Assembly (NCBI RefSeq): GCF_001703635.1 | Contig: NZ_LQZT01000049.1 | Location: forward strand, 96,140-160,139 | Source of the DNA: Parahoeflea olei | GTDB taxonomy: Bacteria > Pseudomonadota > Alphaproteobacteria > Rhizobiales > Rhizobiaceae | Reading direction: 5' to 3' | DNA length: 64,000 bases | Part shown: positions 44,003-52,700 of the stretch, piece by piece | How the letters are laid out: each line of letters opens with the position of its first letter | How positions within the stretch are numbered: position 1 is the first letter of the stretch | Notes under the pieces: model-generated | What the model was told of the DNA's origin: nothing | What the model saw: only the letters and a program-made list of their open reading frames with translations | Databases searched by the model: none | Position numbers and translations under genes: made by a program

Positions 44003-45289
44003 TCAGCTTCCGGCCGCCACCTCTTCTTCCGCCTCCTCCTCGTCCGTGCCCCAGGCGGGGTCCGAGCGCGGGTCGAGTTCGGCGGTCTGCGGCGTGAGAT
44101 CGGGCAGGGCGGCCATCGGCAGGAAGTCCGAGCGCATCTCGGCCGAGGGCTGTTCGCGGCGGCTGATGCGCCAGGCGGCATGGGCGGAATAGATCGCGAA
44201 GCACAGCGCGATGGTGACGAACAGCGCCCGCGGGCCGAACCAGTCCATGGCCGCGCCGGTGATCAGCGGACCCAGCATGGTGGCGCAGCCATAGGTCAGC
44301 ATCAGCCCGCTCGAGACTTCGACGAATTCGTCGGCATGGGCGTGGTCATTGGCATGGGCGACATTGAGTGAGTAGATCGGAAACAGCACCGTGCCGAGGC
44401 AGAGCATGCAGGCGAAGAACAGGATCCGGTTGTCGACGCCGAGCAGCACCGTTGCCATGCAGGCGAAAATGCCGATGAAGCCCGCGAAGATCATCACCTT
44501 GCGCCGGTCCATGCGGTCGGACGCCCGGCCCAGCGGATACTGGAAGATCGCGCCGCCGATCATGGCGATGGCGAGCATCGACGCGCCCTCGGTGGTCGAT
44601 AGCCCGAGCTGGGTCGCGTAGACCGGCCCGAGCCCGCCCCAGGCGCTGGCGATCAGGCCCGCAAGCAGGGTGCCGATCACCGCCGCAGGCGAGTTGCGGT
44701 AGAGCTTGGGAATGTCGAACTTGACCTGGGTGAGCGGTTGCGGCGACTGCGCGCTCGACAGTGCGGTCGGCATCACCGCCATCGAACAGACCAGCGCGCA
44801 GATCATGAACAGCACCGGCCCGGTCGGATCGCCGAACGGCACGATATACTGGCCGACCATGACCGCGGTCATGGTCACCACCATGTAGACCGAGAACAGC
44901 GCGCCGCGGTTTTCGTTGCTGACCCGCTCGTTGAGCCAGCTTTCGATGATCATGTAGGCGCCGGCGATCGAAAAGCCGGCGAGCGCCCGGGTGAGCACCC
45001 AGGCCGCCGGATGCACGATCAGCGAATGCAACAGATAGGACATCGCCATGACCGTGGTCAGCGCGCCGAACACGCGCACATGGCCGACCCTGAGCACCAG
45101 CCGCGGCGTGATCACGCAACTGGCCGTGAAGGCGATGGCGTAGCCGGTGGCAATCAGCGAGATCGTGAAGGTCGACCAGCCTTCCTCGACCGCCCGGACC
45201 GGGATCAGGTAGCCCGACAGGCCCATGGCGGTGAGCAGGAAGAAGGTTGAAGTCAGCAACGCCGCCACCGATCGAATGGACTGGATCAT
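44003..45289 (-). CDS. Major facilitator superfamily transporter (YcaD-like)
   Basis: This 428-residue protein has twelve membrane helices. The central loop after helix six (SAQSPQPLTQVKFDIPKLYR) and the family motif YPLGRASDRMDRRKVMIFAG, an MFS A-motif, are clear. Overall it resembles the YcaD-type MFS group common in rhizobia. The last 40 residues are an acidic cytoplasmic tail (DEEEAEEEVAAGS). The transported compound is unknown. It is convergent with the EamA gene and lies 189 bases downstream of the uracil-DNA glycosylase gene on the same strand. Confidence 0.88.
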   Translation of the reverse strand: MIQSIRSVAALLTSTFFLLTAMGLSGYLIPVRAVEEGWSTFTISLIATGYAIAFTASCVITPRLVLRVGHVRVFGALTTVMAMSYLLHSLIVHPAAWVLTRALAGFSIAGAYMIIESWLNERVSNENRGALFSVYMVVTMTAVMVGQYIVPFGDPTGPVLFMICALVCSMAVMPTALSSAQSPQPLTQVKFDIPKLYRNSPAAVIGTLLAGLIASAWGGLGPVYATQLGLSTTEGASMLAIAMIGGAIFQYPLGRASDRMDRRKVMIFAGFIGIFACMATVLLGVDNRILFFACMLCLGTVLFPIYSLNVAHANDHAHADEFVEVSSGLMLTYGCATMLGPLITGAAMDWFGPRALFVTIALCFAIYSAHAAWRISRREQPSAEMRSDFLPMAALPDLTPQTAELDPRSDPAWGTDEEEAEEEVAAGS

Positions 45290-45478
45290 GGCGGCATCCT
45301 TGACGTCTTGGCGTGGCCCTCGCGCCCCCCGCCGGACGCGGATGGACGAACAGCCCCTCGGGCATGATGATTCTGCGGCAACAATGCCACGGCCGATGGT
45401 CGCGGGTAAGCCCGATTGCGACGCAGGCGGTCTGGTTCACGCCGCGACCTGCGGTCGCACCCGGACGGCGCCGGCCGC

Positions 45479-46429
45479 TCAGTCTCCGCTTGGGGCGGGG
45501 GCGTCGGTGCTGGTGCCGCCGGGACCGGCGCTGAGAGCATCGAGCCGTTCCCTGAGCGACAGCAGATCCGCCCAGGCCAGCCGCTTCTGCGCCGGGTTGC
45601 GCAACAGATAGGCCGGATGCAGCGTCGGCAGTGCCGGGATCGCGGTCTCGCCGACCTTGTACTCCATCCAGGTGCCGCGGAGCGACAGGATGCCTTTTTC
45701 GGTGCCGAGCAGCGACTTGCTCGCGACATTGCCGAGCATCACCACGATCTTCGGCGCCGCGAGCGTGACGTGGCGCTCGATGAAGGGGCGGCAGAGCTCG
45801 ATTTCATGCGGCGCCGGCGTGCGGTTGCCCGGCGGCCGCCAGGGGATCATGTTGGTGATATAGGCGCTGTCACGGTCAAGCCCGATGGCGGCGAGCATCC
45901 GGTCGAGCAGCTGCCCGGCGCGGCCGACGAAGGGCGCGCCCTGGATGTCCTCCTCGCGCCCCGGGGCCTCGCCGATGAACATCACCTCGGCTTCCGGGTT
46001 GCCGTCGGCAAACACCAGCGTCTTGGCGCTGTGCCTGAGATTGCAGCCGGTAAAGCCGTCGAGCGCGGCGCGCAGGTCGGCGATGGTCGCGGCGCCGGCG
46101 GCGCGGACCCGCGAATCCTCGAAGGCGGCTTCGCCCGGAATGGTCAGTTGCGAGGCCTGCGGGATCGGCGTCGCCGGCGCGGCGGAGGCTTGCCCGGGGC
46201 GCTCGACGCGCGGCGGGGCGGGGCGCTGCATCTCTGCGCCGCCCGTCGCGGGCGCGCTCGCGGGTGGTGCCTGCCGTGGCCCGCGGGCCCGCGCCCGTGC
46301 GATCTCCGCCGACTGCACGAACCGGTCGATCGCCTGCTCCTCGCACAGTTCCTCGACGCCGCTGTCGGCATAGAAGCTCAACAGCGCCGCCAGCGCCTGC
46401 GGGGACATGTCGGTCGCGGAAAGGGCCAT
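45479..46429 (-). CDS. Uracil-DNA glycosylase, family 4 type
   Basis: The enzyme excises uracil from DNA at the start of base-excision repair. The 316-residue protein has a variable, Pro/Ala-rich N-terminal 100 residues, then the family-4 catalytic region GEAPGREEDIQGAPFVGRAGQLLDRML split over two motifs, ITNMIPWRPPGNRTP, and the C-terminal HPAYLLRNPAQKR. The first cysteine pair of the usual iron-sulfur ligands is reduced to a single cysteine (TGCNLRHSAKT), as I recall for the alphaproteobacterial subgroup. I start at the ATG at 46429; an upstream extension is not conserved-looking. It lies just after the rplI terminator. Confidence 0.88.
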   Translation of the reverse strand: MALSATDMSPQALAALLSFYADSGVEELCEEQAIDRFVQSAEIARARARGPRQAPPASAPATGGAEMQRPAPPRVERPGQASAAPATPIPQASQLTIPGEAAFEDSRVRAAGAATIADLRAALDGFTGCNLRHSAKTLVFADGNPEAEVMFIGEAPGREEDIQGAPFVGRAGQLLDRMLAAIGLDRDSAYITNMIPWRPPGNRTPAPHEIELCRPFIERHVTLAAPKIVVMLGNVASKSLLGTEKGILSLRGTWMEYKVGETAIPALPTLHPAYLLRNPAQKRLAWADLLSLRERLDALSAGPGGTSTDAPAPSGD

Positions 46430-46489
46430 GCCCCGGGTGTTACCCCAAAACGCGTGCGGGCGGAAGCGCACAGATGCCCGGCGCAACGA

Positions 46490-46519
46490 AAACGCCCGGG
46501 GCCTTGCGGTCCCGGGCGC
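46490..46519 (-). terminator. Rho-independent terminator of the rpsF-rplI operon
   Basis: On the minus strand an 8-base-pair GC stem (46519-46512 with 46501-46494, 10-base loop) is followed directly by TTTT (46493-46490). It lies about 45 bases past the rplI stop and is a classic intrinsic terminator. Confidence 0.75.
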
Positions 46520-46563
46520 GTGCAGGTCTGTCCGTGCCGGCGCCCATAGGCGCGGCAGCGAAA

Positions 46564-47154
46564 TCAGGCGTTGGCTTCGTCTTCGTCGTCGTTGAAGTCC
46601 GGGTCGTTGGCAGCGGCTTCGGCGGCCTCGGCAGCGGCTTCCTCGTCGATGCCGTAGATCGCGTCGGCCGACGACAGGTCTTCGCCCTTGAGCTGGCGCT
46701 CGGCTTCATCGGCCGAACGGGCGACGTTGAAGGTGACGGTCACGTTGACGTCCGCATGCAGCGCCAGCGGCACTTCGTGCAGGCCGATGGTCTTGATCGG
46801 GTTGTTCATGTCGACCTGGTTGCGGCCGATGTTGAAGCCGTTCTCGGACAGCACGGCCACCACGTCGCGGGCCGCGACCGAACCGTAGAGCTGGCCGGTT
46901 TCGCCGGCGGAGCGGACCACCACGAAGGTCTTGCCGTCGAGCTTCTCGGCGACCTGCTCGGCTTCCGACTTGCGCTCGAGGTTGCGGGCTTCCAGCACCG
47001 CACGCTCGGCTTCGAAGCGGGCCTTGTTGGCGGCATTGGCGCGCAGCGCCTTGCCCTGGGGCAGCAGGAAGTTGCGGGCGTAGCCGTCGCGGACCTTCAC
47101 GGTCTCGCCCATCTGGCCGAGCTTGGCGATGCGTTCAAGCAGAATGACGTCCAT
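46564..47154 (-). CDS. rplI: 50S ribosomal protein L9
   Basis: L9 binds 23S rRNA at the base of the L1 stalk and supports translational fidelity. The 196-residue protein begins with the standard MDVILLERIAKLGQMGE and VKVRDGYARNFLLPQGKAL, has the long connecting helix (about residues 42-75) and the C-terminal domain. It ends with a 35-residue acidic, Ala-rich extension (EEAAAEAAEAAANDPDF) of the kind found in rhizobia. It is the last gene of the rpsF-rpsR-membrane protein-rplI operon and is followed by a clear terminator. Confidence 0.96.
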   Translation of the reverse strand: MDVILLERIAKLGQMGETVKVRDGYARNFLLPQGKALRANAANKARFEAERAVLEARNLERKSEAEQVAEKLDGKTFVVVRSAGETGQLYGSVAARDVVAVLSENGFNIGRNQVDMNNPIKTIGLHEVPLALHADVNVTVTFNVARSADEAERQLKGEDLSSADAIYGIDEEAAAEAAEAAANDPDFNDDEDEANA

Positions 47155-47193
47155 TTCAGTGTTCCTTTCGAGTGGGTGTCAGGTGTGTCTGTG

Positions 47194-48153
47194 TCAGGGT
47201 TTGGTATCGGGACCGGACGGGGTCACGGTCAGGGTGCGGGCGGTGTCGAACAGCCCGAGGAAGAGGAAGAAGAGGAGCGGGATGGTGAAGATCAGCGTCC
47301 CCAGATAGCAGATCCACAACATCAGCCCGCGCGCGGGCTTGCCGCGGGTGCGGTGATGCACGATCGCGAAGCCGGCGACCACGAAGCCCATGCCGAAGGC
47401 GCCGATCAGGGTCCAGCCGATCAGGCCGATGCCGCCGCCGAAAAAGCTCAGCGTCCCGCCGACGGCGAGCGCGATCACGCCGGTGCGCGGCATCCTGAGC
47501 TGCGAGGGCAGGTCGTCCTGCGGGCGCTTCGAACGGCCCGACAGGCGCACGATCGCCGAAGCGGCATACCAGCCGGTGAACAGGATGACGACCCACATCG
47601 CGGCCTGTACCGCGGGCAGCGCGAACAGGAAGAACTGCTTCATCTCGGCGATCGCCTCGGCCGAGGGCTGGTAATCGGCATTGCCCTCCCGAAGCGTGGA
47701 GACGAAAATCTCCACCAGTTGCGAGACGAAGTCCGGGCCGTAGCCCATGGCAAGCCCGATGGCGATGAGGCCGACGCAGACGCAGCCGGCGAGATTGAGG
47801 AAGATGTCCGAGAGCGGATACCAGGCCACCCCGCCTTCGGGGCCGCCGATCTCCTCGGCGGGACGCGCGAGGTTCGACAGATGCGCGATCCAGGCGGCGG
47901 GCGCGAGCGTGGTGACGGCGGAGACGAGGGCGGCCTGCGGCGTGGTAATCAGCGCGATCGCCGCCATCGCCAGGGCAACGGCCACGATCGAGGCGAGATT
48001 GGACCAGCCAAGCCCGGCGATCAGGATCGGCAGGGCGGCGGCGGCAAACAGCAGGAAGGAGAGGCTCGAGGGCGAGCCGGCGCTGACAAGCATGACGGCG
48101 GCTGCGATGCCGGCGAGCAGGCCCACGAGGAGCGATGTGCTTTGCTGTGTCAT
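47194..48153 (-). CDS. DUF2232-type integral membrane protein
   Basis: This 319-residue protein has eight or so membrane helices and belongs to the DUF2232/YybS-like group regularly found between rpsR and rplI in rhizobia. Hydrophobic segments include ALPILIAGLGWSNLASIVAV and VIALAVGGTLSFFGGGIGLI. Its function is unknown. I chose the ATG at 48153, preceded by AGGA; a TTG seven codons earlier would lengthen it without support. It shares the direction of its ribosomal neighbours (131 bases after rpsR, 39 before rplI), so it is probably co-transcribed with them. Confidence 0.85.
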   Translation of the reverse strand: MTQQSTSLLVGLLAGIAAAVMLVSAGSPSSLSFLLFAAAALPILIAGLGWSNLASIVAVALAMAAIALITTPQAALVSAVTTLAPAAWIAHLSNLARPAEEIGGPEGGVAWYPLSDIFLNLAGCVCVGLIAIGLAMGYGPDFVSQLVEIFVSTLREGNADYQPSAEAIAEMKQFFLFALPAVQAAMWVVILFTGWYAASAIVRLSGRSKRPQDDLPSQLRMPRTGVIALAVGGTLSFFGGGIGLIGWTLIGAFGMGFVVAGFAIVHHRTRGKPARGLMLWICYLGTLIFTIPLLFFLFLGLFDTARTLTVTPSGPDTKP

Positions 48154-48284
48154 CTGTCGCTGTCCTGCGTTCAAGCAGTTAGGGGCGGTGGTGCCCCAAC
48201 CCGGGATTTGGCGGCCCAGACCCCGCGCCCGTCGCGGGATGGGAACACGGGCCGGCGGCGTCCGCCGGCCCGCATGTCAAAAGC

Positions 48285-48533
48285 TTACTTCAGCACATAG
48301 GGCAGCAGGCCCAGGAAACGGGCGCGCTTGATCGCCTTGGCGAGTTCGCGCTGCTTCTTCTGGCTCACGGCCGTGATGCGGGAGGGAACGATCTTGCCGC
48401 GCTCGGAAATGTAGCGCTGCAGCAGGCGAACGTCCTTGTAATCGATCTTCGGCGCATTGGCGCCCGAGAACGGGCAGGTCTTGCGGCGGCGATGGAACGG
48501 ACGGCGCGTCGGGATCTGGTTGATGTCGACCAT
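48285..48533 (-). CDS. rpsR: 30S ribosomal protein S18
   Basis: S18 binds 16S rRNA as a heterodimer with S6 on the 30S platform. The 82-residue protein contains the family hallmarks CPFSGANAPKIDYKDVRLL, RYISERGKIVPSRITAV and the C-terminal QRELAKAIKRARFLGLLPY. It has the usual basic N-terminus (RRPFHRRRKTC). It lies 12 bases after rpsF, within the same operon. Confidence 0.97.
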   Translation of the reverse strand: MVDINQIPTRRPFHRRRKTCPFSGANAPKIDYKDVRLLQRYISERGKIVPSRITAVSQKKQRELAKAIKRARFLGLLPYVLK

Positions 48534-48545
48534 TGTCAGTTCTCC

Positions 48546-48959
48546 TTATTCGCGGTCTTCGCGCGGACGGCGCGGGCCACGGTCACGGTCGCCACGGGGG
48601 CGGTCGTCACGGTCGCCGCGCGGGCGGTCGTCGCGGTCGCGCTTCTGAAGCATGGCCGAGGGGCCTTCCTCATGGGCTTCGACGGAGACGGTCATGAAGC
48701 GAAGGATGTCTTCGTTGAAGCGCATCTGGCGCTCCATTTCCTTCACGGCGTCTGCCGGTGCATCGATGTCCATCAGCGCGTAATGCGCCTTGCGGTTCTT
48801 GTTGATGCGGTAGGTGAGGGACTTCAGGCCCCAGTGTTCAATGCGCCCGACTTTGCCGCCATTTGCCTCGATCACGCCCTTGTAGAGTTCCACAAGGCCT
48901 TCGACCTGCTGGCTGGAGACATCCTGCCGGGCAAGGAATACATGTTCATAAAGAGCCAT
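48546..48959 (-). CDS. rpsF: 30S ribosomal protein S6
   Basis: S6 pairs with S18 on the 30S platform. The 137-residue protein begins MALYEHVFLARQDVSSQQVE and includes the expected EHWGLKSLTYRINKNRKAHY and the strand DEDILRFMTV-like region (NEDILRFMTVSVEAHEE). The C-terminal 30 residues are an Arg/Asp/Pro-rich tail in which DRDDRPRG is repeated, probably disordered. I start at the ATG at 48959; an upstream extension lies within the leader. It heads the operon and is preceded by a promoter at about 49180-49206. Confidence 0.96.
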   Translation of the reverse strand: MALYEHVFLARQDVSSQQVEGLVELYKGVIEANGGKVGRIEHWGLKSLTYRINKNRKAHYALMDIDAPADAVKEMERQMRFNEDILRFMTVSVEAHEEGPSAMLQKRDRDDRPRGDRDDRPRGDRDRGPRRPREDRE

Positions 48960-49408
48960 GATTGACTTGCCTTTCTTGCTTTTCACTTCACCCGGATCCG
49001 GCGCTAAGCCCCAGCGACTTGTCCTGGCGGCATGAGCCGGGCAAGAAAGACGTGGTTTCGAGACGGTCGTGAGCGGAGACACGGGAGGCCGGGGCGCTGT
49101 TGCCCCTAGGACCCCGCAAGGGATCGCACCCTCCGTTCAGCCACCAGCCGGAATGACCGGGTGTTCGAACAGCCGCGCTTATACGCGCTTTTACGGCCAT
49201 TGCAAGCCATCGGGCCGATTTCCCGCGCCCGATGGCCGGAACGGGCCTTGGCCGGGGTCCTGCGGGTGCAGCCGGGCGGCCGGCATTCAAGAATATGACA
49301 GATTAGGAAAATTGCATCGAACTCCTTAAACCGGCCTTAGCGCAGCCGGGCTAGGACTGGTGTGACGCCGCGGCAGCTTTGGCCCGGCAGCCTTGAGGAG
49401 GTTCCGTC
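48960..49408. other. rpsF leader and the intergenic region to the next, divergent operon
   Basis: No gene is visible. The minus-strand part (49177-48960) is the rpsF leader of about 215 bases downstream of the promoter; it is GC-rich with several self-complementary stretches. Ribosomal S6:S18 autoregulatory leaders are known in many bacteria, so a regulatory structure is possible but I could not place the conserved motif with confidence. The plus-strand end carries GAGGAGG, the ribosome binding site of the gene at 49409. Confidence 0.5.
49178..49206 (-). promoter_or_regulatory. Promoter of the rpsF operon
   Basis: On the minus strand CTTGCA (49206-49201), a 17-base spacer and TATAAG (49183-49178) form a near-ideal alphaproteobacterial housekeeping promoter (CTTGAC-N17-CTATAT type). 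It points toward rpsF, about 215 bases away. The boxes are seen directly; activity is inferred. Confidence 0.65.
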
Positions 49409-49891
49409 ATGTTCGATCGCCTTCGCGTCCTGGTACTCGCTGCCGTCCTGGCCGTGCTGCCTGCATCCCTTGCACTCGCCGGCGACGTGATTCTCACCGT
49501 CGACGGCAAGATCGCCGGCGGCAAGCCGGTTGACCTGACGCGCGCGGATCTCGAGGCGCTCGGTTCGGCCACCATCGTCACCGCCACGCCGTGGCGCGAC
49601 AAGCCCGTGAGCTTCGAGGGGGTGCCGTTCAAGGCGCTGCTCGAAAAGCTCGGCGCCACCGGGGACACGCTCTATGTGGTCGCGCTCAATCACTACAGGT
49701 CGGAGCTACCGGTGGCCGATATCGAGACATACGACCTCATTCTCGCGCTCAAGCAGGACGGCGCCTACATGCCGGTGAGCGACAAGGGGCCGCTGTTCAT
49801 CGTCTATCCGTTCGATTCCCACCCGGAGCTCAAAAACGAGGTCTACTATGCCCGTTCGGCCTGGCAGGTCCGCTCGATCACGGTCGAATGA
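49409..49891 (+). CDS. Periplasmic molybdopterin-fold (SUOX-like) protein without cysteines
   Basis: This 160-residue protein has a signal peptide (to ALA at about residue 24) and a domain resembling the oxidoreductase molybdopterin-binding fold (TPWRDKPVSFEGVPFKALLEKLGATG, split over two strands, and YDLILALKQDGAYMPVSDKGPLFIVYP). It has no cysteine at all, so it cannot hold molybdenum in the sulfite-oxidase manner and is more likely a sensory or binding protein. It ends one base before the GGDEF-EAL gene starts, so the two are almost surely co-translated, with this protein as a periplasmic partner. Confidence 0.78.
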   Translation: MFDRLRVLVLAAVLAVLPASLALAGDVILTVDGKIAGGKPVDLTRADLEALGSATIVTATPWRDKPVSFEGVPFKALLEKLGATGDTLYVVALNHYRSELPVADIETYDLILALKQDGAYMPVSDKGPLFIVYPFDSHPELKNEVYYARSAWQVRSITVE

Positions 49892-49892
49892 C

Positions 49893-51923
49893 ATGAGCCC
49901 CGCCCGCCCGGACCTGCCTCCGATCTGCCGGGTGACCGGCATCTTCAACGTGCTCGCCGCGCTGATGACGATCGCGCTGTTGATCATCATCGCCGTGCAC
50001 GCCAATCTGGTCACCGAGACCGAGCGGACCATGCAGCGCTCGTCCCGTTATGACAGCGCCTGGGTGGGAGCGGCGGGGCGCATCGAAATCCTCAACCTGC
50101 AGAAGGCGCTGGCCGGCTTCGCGCTGTCGCGCAGCGAGGAGGATGCCGACCAGGTGGTGCTCTTTACGGAGATTCTCGCCAACCGCTTCTCGATCTATCG
50201 CGCGCCGGGGTTCCAGGCCTTTCTCGACGCCAAGCCGCGGCGCCGGCAGCTGCTCGTCGAAGCCGAGAGCCGGTTCGCGATGGCGAGGCCGCAGCTGGCC
50301 GCGGTGCGCGACCTCAATGCCGCGGCCCTTGCCGCACTCGGCGCGGAGCTCGAACGGGTGTTTGCCGCCGTCGACCGTGTCGGGGCGGAAGGGCAGGCCG
50401 ATTCGGTCAACGAAGCCGCCCAGATCCGCGCGGAAATGCGGGCCAGGCAGACCTTGCAGACCTGGCTCGTCAGCGGGCTGTTCGGGTCGATCGCGCTGCT
50501 TCTGGCGATGTCGACGGTGCAGAACCGCTTCCTGCGCTCGGCCACCCGCTCGGCACAGCGCTCGGCAATGGACTTCTCCTATCTCGCCCACCACGACAGC
50601 CTGACGGGGCTTCCGAACCGGATGGCCTTCACCGACGCCTTTGCCCGTGCCGCGGCTGCCTGCAGCGAAGGCAGAACCCGGAAAATTGCGGTTCTCGCGC
50701 TCGATCTCGATGGTTTCAAGAACATCAACGACCGGCTTGGCCACGGCGTCGGCGATGCCCTGCTCAGACAGGTGGCCGAGCGGCTGGCCGGCTGCTGCGC
50801 GGCGTTCGACAACTGCATGCTGACCGCCCGTGTCGGCGGCGACGAATTCGTCGTCATGCTGGATGCGTCGGACGGCGCGCAGGACGTACTCGCCCAGGCC
50901 GAGCAGCTCCGCGCGGCACTGTCGGAGTCCTATGTCGCGGCGGGCGGGTCGCTGCTCGTCGGCGCCTCGGGCGGCATTGCGGTCAGCGACGCAGACGGCG
51001 ATCCCGACGCGCTCCTCGTCAATGCCGACATCGCGCTCGCGCAGGCCAAGCTGTCGGGCAAGGGCCGGGTGGTGGCGTTCGACCCGGCGACGCGCGAGGC
51101 CTTCCTGCGCCGCGCCCTGATCGAGGCCGAACTCGGCGAGGCCATCGCCACCGGCCAGATCGTGCCGCATTACCAGATCAAGATGGATGTCGGCAGCGGT
51201 CGGGTGTGCGGGGTGGAGGCGCTGGCGCGCTGGACCCATCCGACGCTCGGCGCCATCTCGACGGCCGAATTCACCCCGATCGCCGAAGGTTCCGGCCTGA
51301 TTCTCTCGCTCGGGCGCTCGATTCTCGAACGCGCCTGCCGCGATGCGCGCAGCTTCCCCGAGGGCATCGGCGTCGCCGTCAATCTGTCGGCGATCCAGTT
51401 CATGCGCGACGATGTGGTCGATGCCATCGAGCAGGTGCTGCGCGCGACCGGACTGCCCGCCCACCGGCTCACGCTGGAAGTCACCGAAACGCTGATGCTG
51501 TCGGAATCCGAGCGCGCCATCGACACCCTGACGCGGCTTCGGGACATGGGCGTCGCCATCGCGCTCGACGATTTCGGCACCGGCTATTCGGCGCTGTCCT
51601 ATCTGAGGCAGTTTCCCTGGGACGAGCTCAAGATCGACCGTTCCTTCATCGTCGAGATGGAAACGGACGCGCGCGCCCGGGCGATCGTCGGCTCGATCAC
51701 GGCGATGGCGCACGAACTCGGCATCGACGTGACCGCCGAAGGGGTGGAGACCCGCGGCCAGGTCGAGGCGCTGCGCGCGGTCGGCTGCGAGACGCTGCAG
51801 GGCTATTTCCTGGGCCGTCCGGTCGCCGTGGCCGATCTTCCCTGGGCCATGCTCGAGGGTGTCGCCGCGGTCGCGCGGATCGGAAGCGGTGTGGCCGCGC
51901 CCGCGCAGAGCCGCAGCGCCTGA
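49893..51923 (+). CDS. Membrane GGDEF-EAL protein (cyclic di-GMP synthesis/degradation)
   Basis: This 676-residue protein has membrane helices at about residues 17-38 and 190-212 around a periplasmic domain, a GGDEF domain with an intact active site (RVGGDEFVVML at about 313-323) and an EAL domain starting at about 440 (VEALARW, with Glu442). Further catalytic EAL residues are visible: NLSAIQF, EVTETLML, DDFGTGYSAL, LKIDRSFI and AEGVET. No RxxD inhibitory site precedes GGDEF. Both activities could therefore work, setting cyclic di-GMP levels that control motility and biofilm. Its likely input is the periplasmic protein encoded just upstream. Confidence 0.9.
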   Translation: MSPARPDLPPICRVTGIFNVLAALMTIALLIIIAVHANLVTETERTMQRSSRYDSAWVGAAGRIEILNLQKALAGFALSRSEEDADQVVLFTEILANRFSIYRAPGFQAFLDAKPRRRQLLVEAESRFAMARPQLAAVRDLNAAALAALGAELERVFAAVDRVGAEGQADSVNEAAQIRAEMRARQTLQTWLVSGLFGSIALLLAMSTVQNRFLRSATRSAQRSAMDFSYLAHHDSLTGLPNRMAFTDAFARAAAACSEGRTRKIAVLALDLDGFKNINDRLGHGVGDALLRQVAERLAGCCAAFDNCMLTARVGGDEFVVMLDASDGAQDVLAQAEQLRAALSESYVAAGGSLLVGASGGIAVSDADGDPDALLVNADIALAQAKLSGKGRVVAFDPATREAFLRRALIEAELGEAIATGQIVPHYQIKMDVGSGRVCGVEALARWTHPTLGAISTAEFTPIAEGSGLILSLGRSILERACRDARSFPEGIGVAVNLSAIQFMRDDVVDAIEQVLRATGLPAHRLTLEVTETLMLSESERAIDTLTRLRDMGVAIALDDFGTGYSALSYLRQFPWDELKIDRSFIVEMETDARARAIVGSITAMAHELGIDVTAEGVETRGQVEALRAVGCETLQGYFLGRPVAVADLPWAMLEGVAAVARIGSGVAAPAQSRSA

Positions 51924-52027
51924 CCCGGCCTGCGCCGCGAGGGAAGAAAAGAAGGGCCGGAAAGTGACGCAACCAATCCGGCCATGCCGCGTTCTCCTGC
52001 TGACACACCAATAGACAGGAGCACGTG

Positions 52028-52504
52028 ATGACACAGATCGACCGGAACCATGTATGGGACATGATCGAGGACATGCGGGTCTGCATGCTGGTGACCTGGG
52101 ACGGCAGCCGCCAGAGCGCCCGTCCGATGGGGCCGATGCCGATCCGCGACGAGAACGCGATCTATTTCTTCACCGACGTGAAGGCGGAGAAGGACGACCA
52201 GATCCGCGAATTTCCGATCGTCACGCTGGCCTATGTCGACACCTCCAACAATGATTACGTCTCGCTCACCGGCACGGCGACGCTGACCAATGACCGGCGC
52301 AAGATCGAGCAGTTGTGGTCGCCGGTGATGAAGACCTGGTGGGAAGACGCGCATGACGAGAACATCCGCCTGATCAAGGTCGTGCCCGAGGATGCCCAGG
52401 CCTGGGACGGCCCGGGCGGGCTGGTCGCCTCCGTCAAGATGGCCGCCGCCGCGGCCGGCATGGGCGAGGTCGATCTCGGCGAGTCCGCCAAGGTCAAGAT
52501 GTAG
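52028..52504 (+). CDS. Pyridoxamine 5'-phosphate oxidase-fold, general stress protein-like
   Basis: This 158-residue protein has the split-barrel FMN-binding fold of the PPOX/general stress protein 26 group. Typical elements are RVCMLVTWDGSRQSARPMGP, AIYFFTDVKAEKDDQI, VTLAYVDTSNNDYVSLTGTA and WSPVMKTWWEDAHD. Family members bind flavin and reduce small molecules or act in stress; the substrate is unknown. I start at the ATG at 52028, eight bases after AGGAG; a GTG directly upstream is an alternative. The stop codon lies in a 17-base tandem duplication. Confidence 0.85.
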   Translation: MTQIDRNHVWDMIEDMRVCMLVTWDGSRQSARPMGPMPIRDENAIYFFTDVKAEKDDQIREFPIVTLAYVDTSNNDYVSLTGTATLTNDRRKIEQLWSPVMKTWWEDAHDENIRLIKVVPEDAQAWDGPGGLVASVKMAAAAAGMGEVDLGESAKVKM

Positions 52505-52523
52505 GCAAGGTCAAGATGTAGGC
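52490..52523 (+). repeat. Tandem 17-base duplication across the PPOX gene stop codon
   Basis: The unit AAGGTCAAGATGTAGGC occurs twice head to tail (52490-52506 and 52507-52523). The first copy contains the last codons and the TAG stop; the second lies just downstream. It looks like replication slippage and does not change the protein. Confidence 0.8.
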
Positions 52524-52700
52524 AAGGACCAGATGGAAGGCGGCGCTCACCCGCTTTCGCCCGCGACCCTTTGGCCGGCGCGCCCCGATTGGCGGCGCGC
52601 CGGCATCGTTGCGGGGGTGTCTTGCCAGAATCGAAAATCGGGATGAAGCTGGGGGCATAGGGCAGTTTCGCCCCCCATCCTCTTGCGTTTGCCCTGAAAA

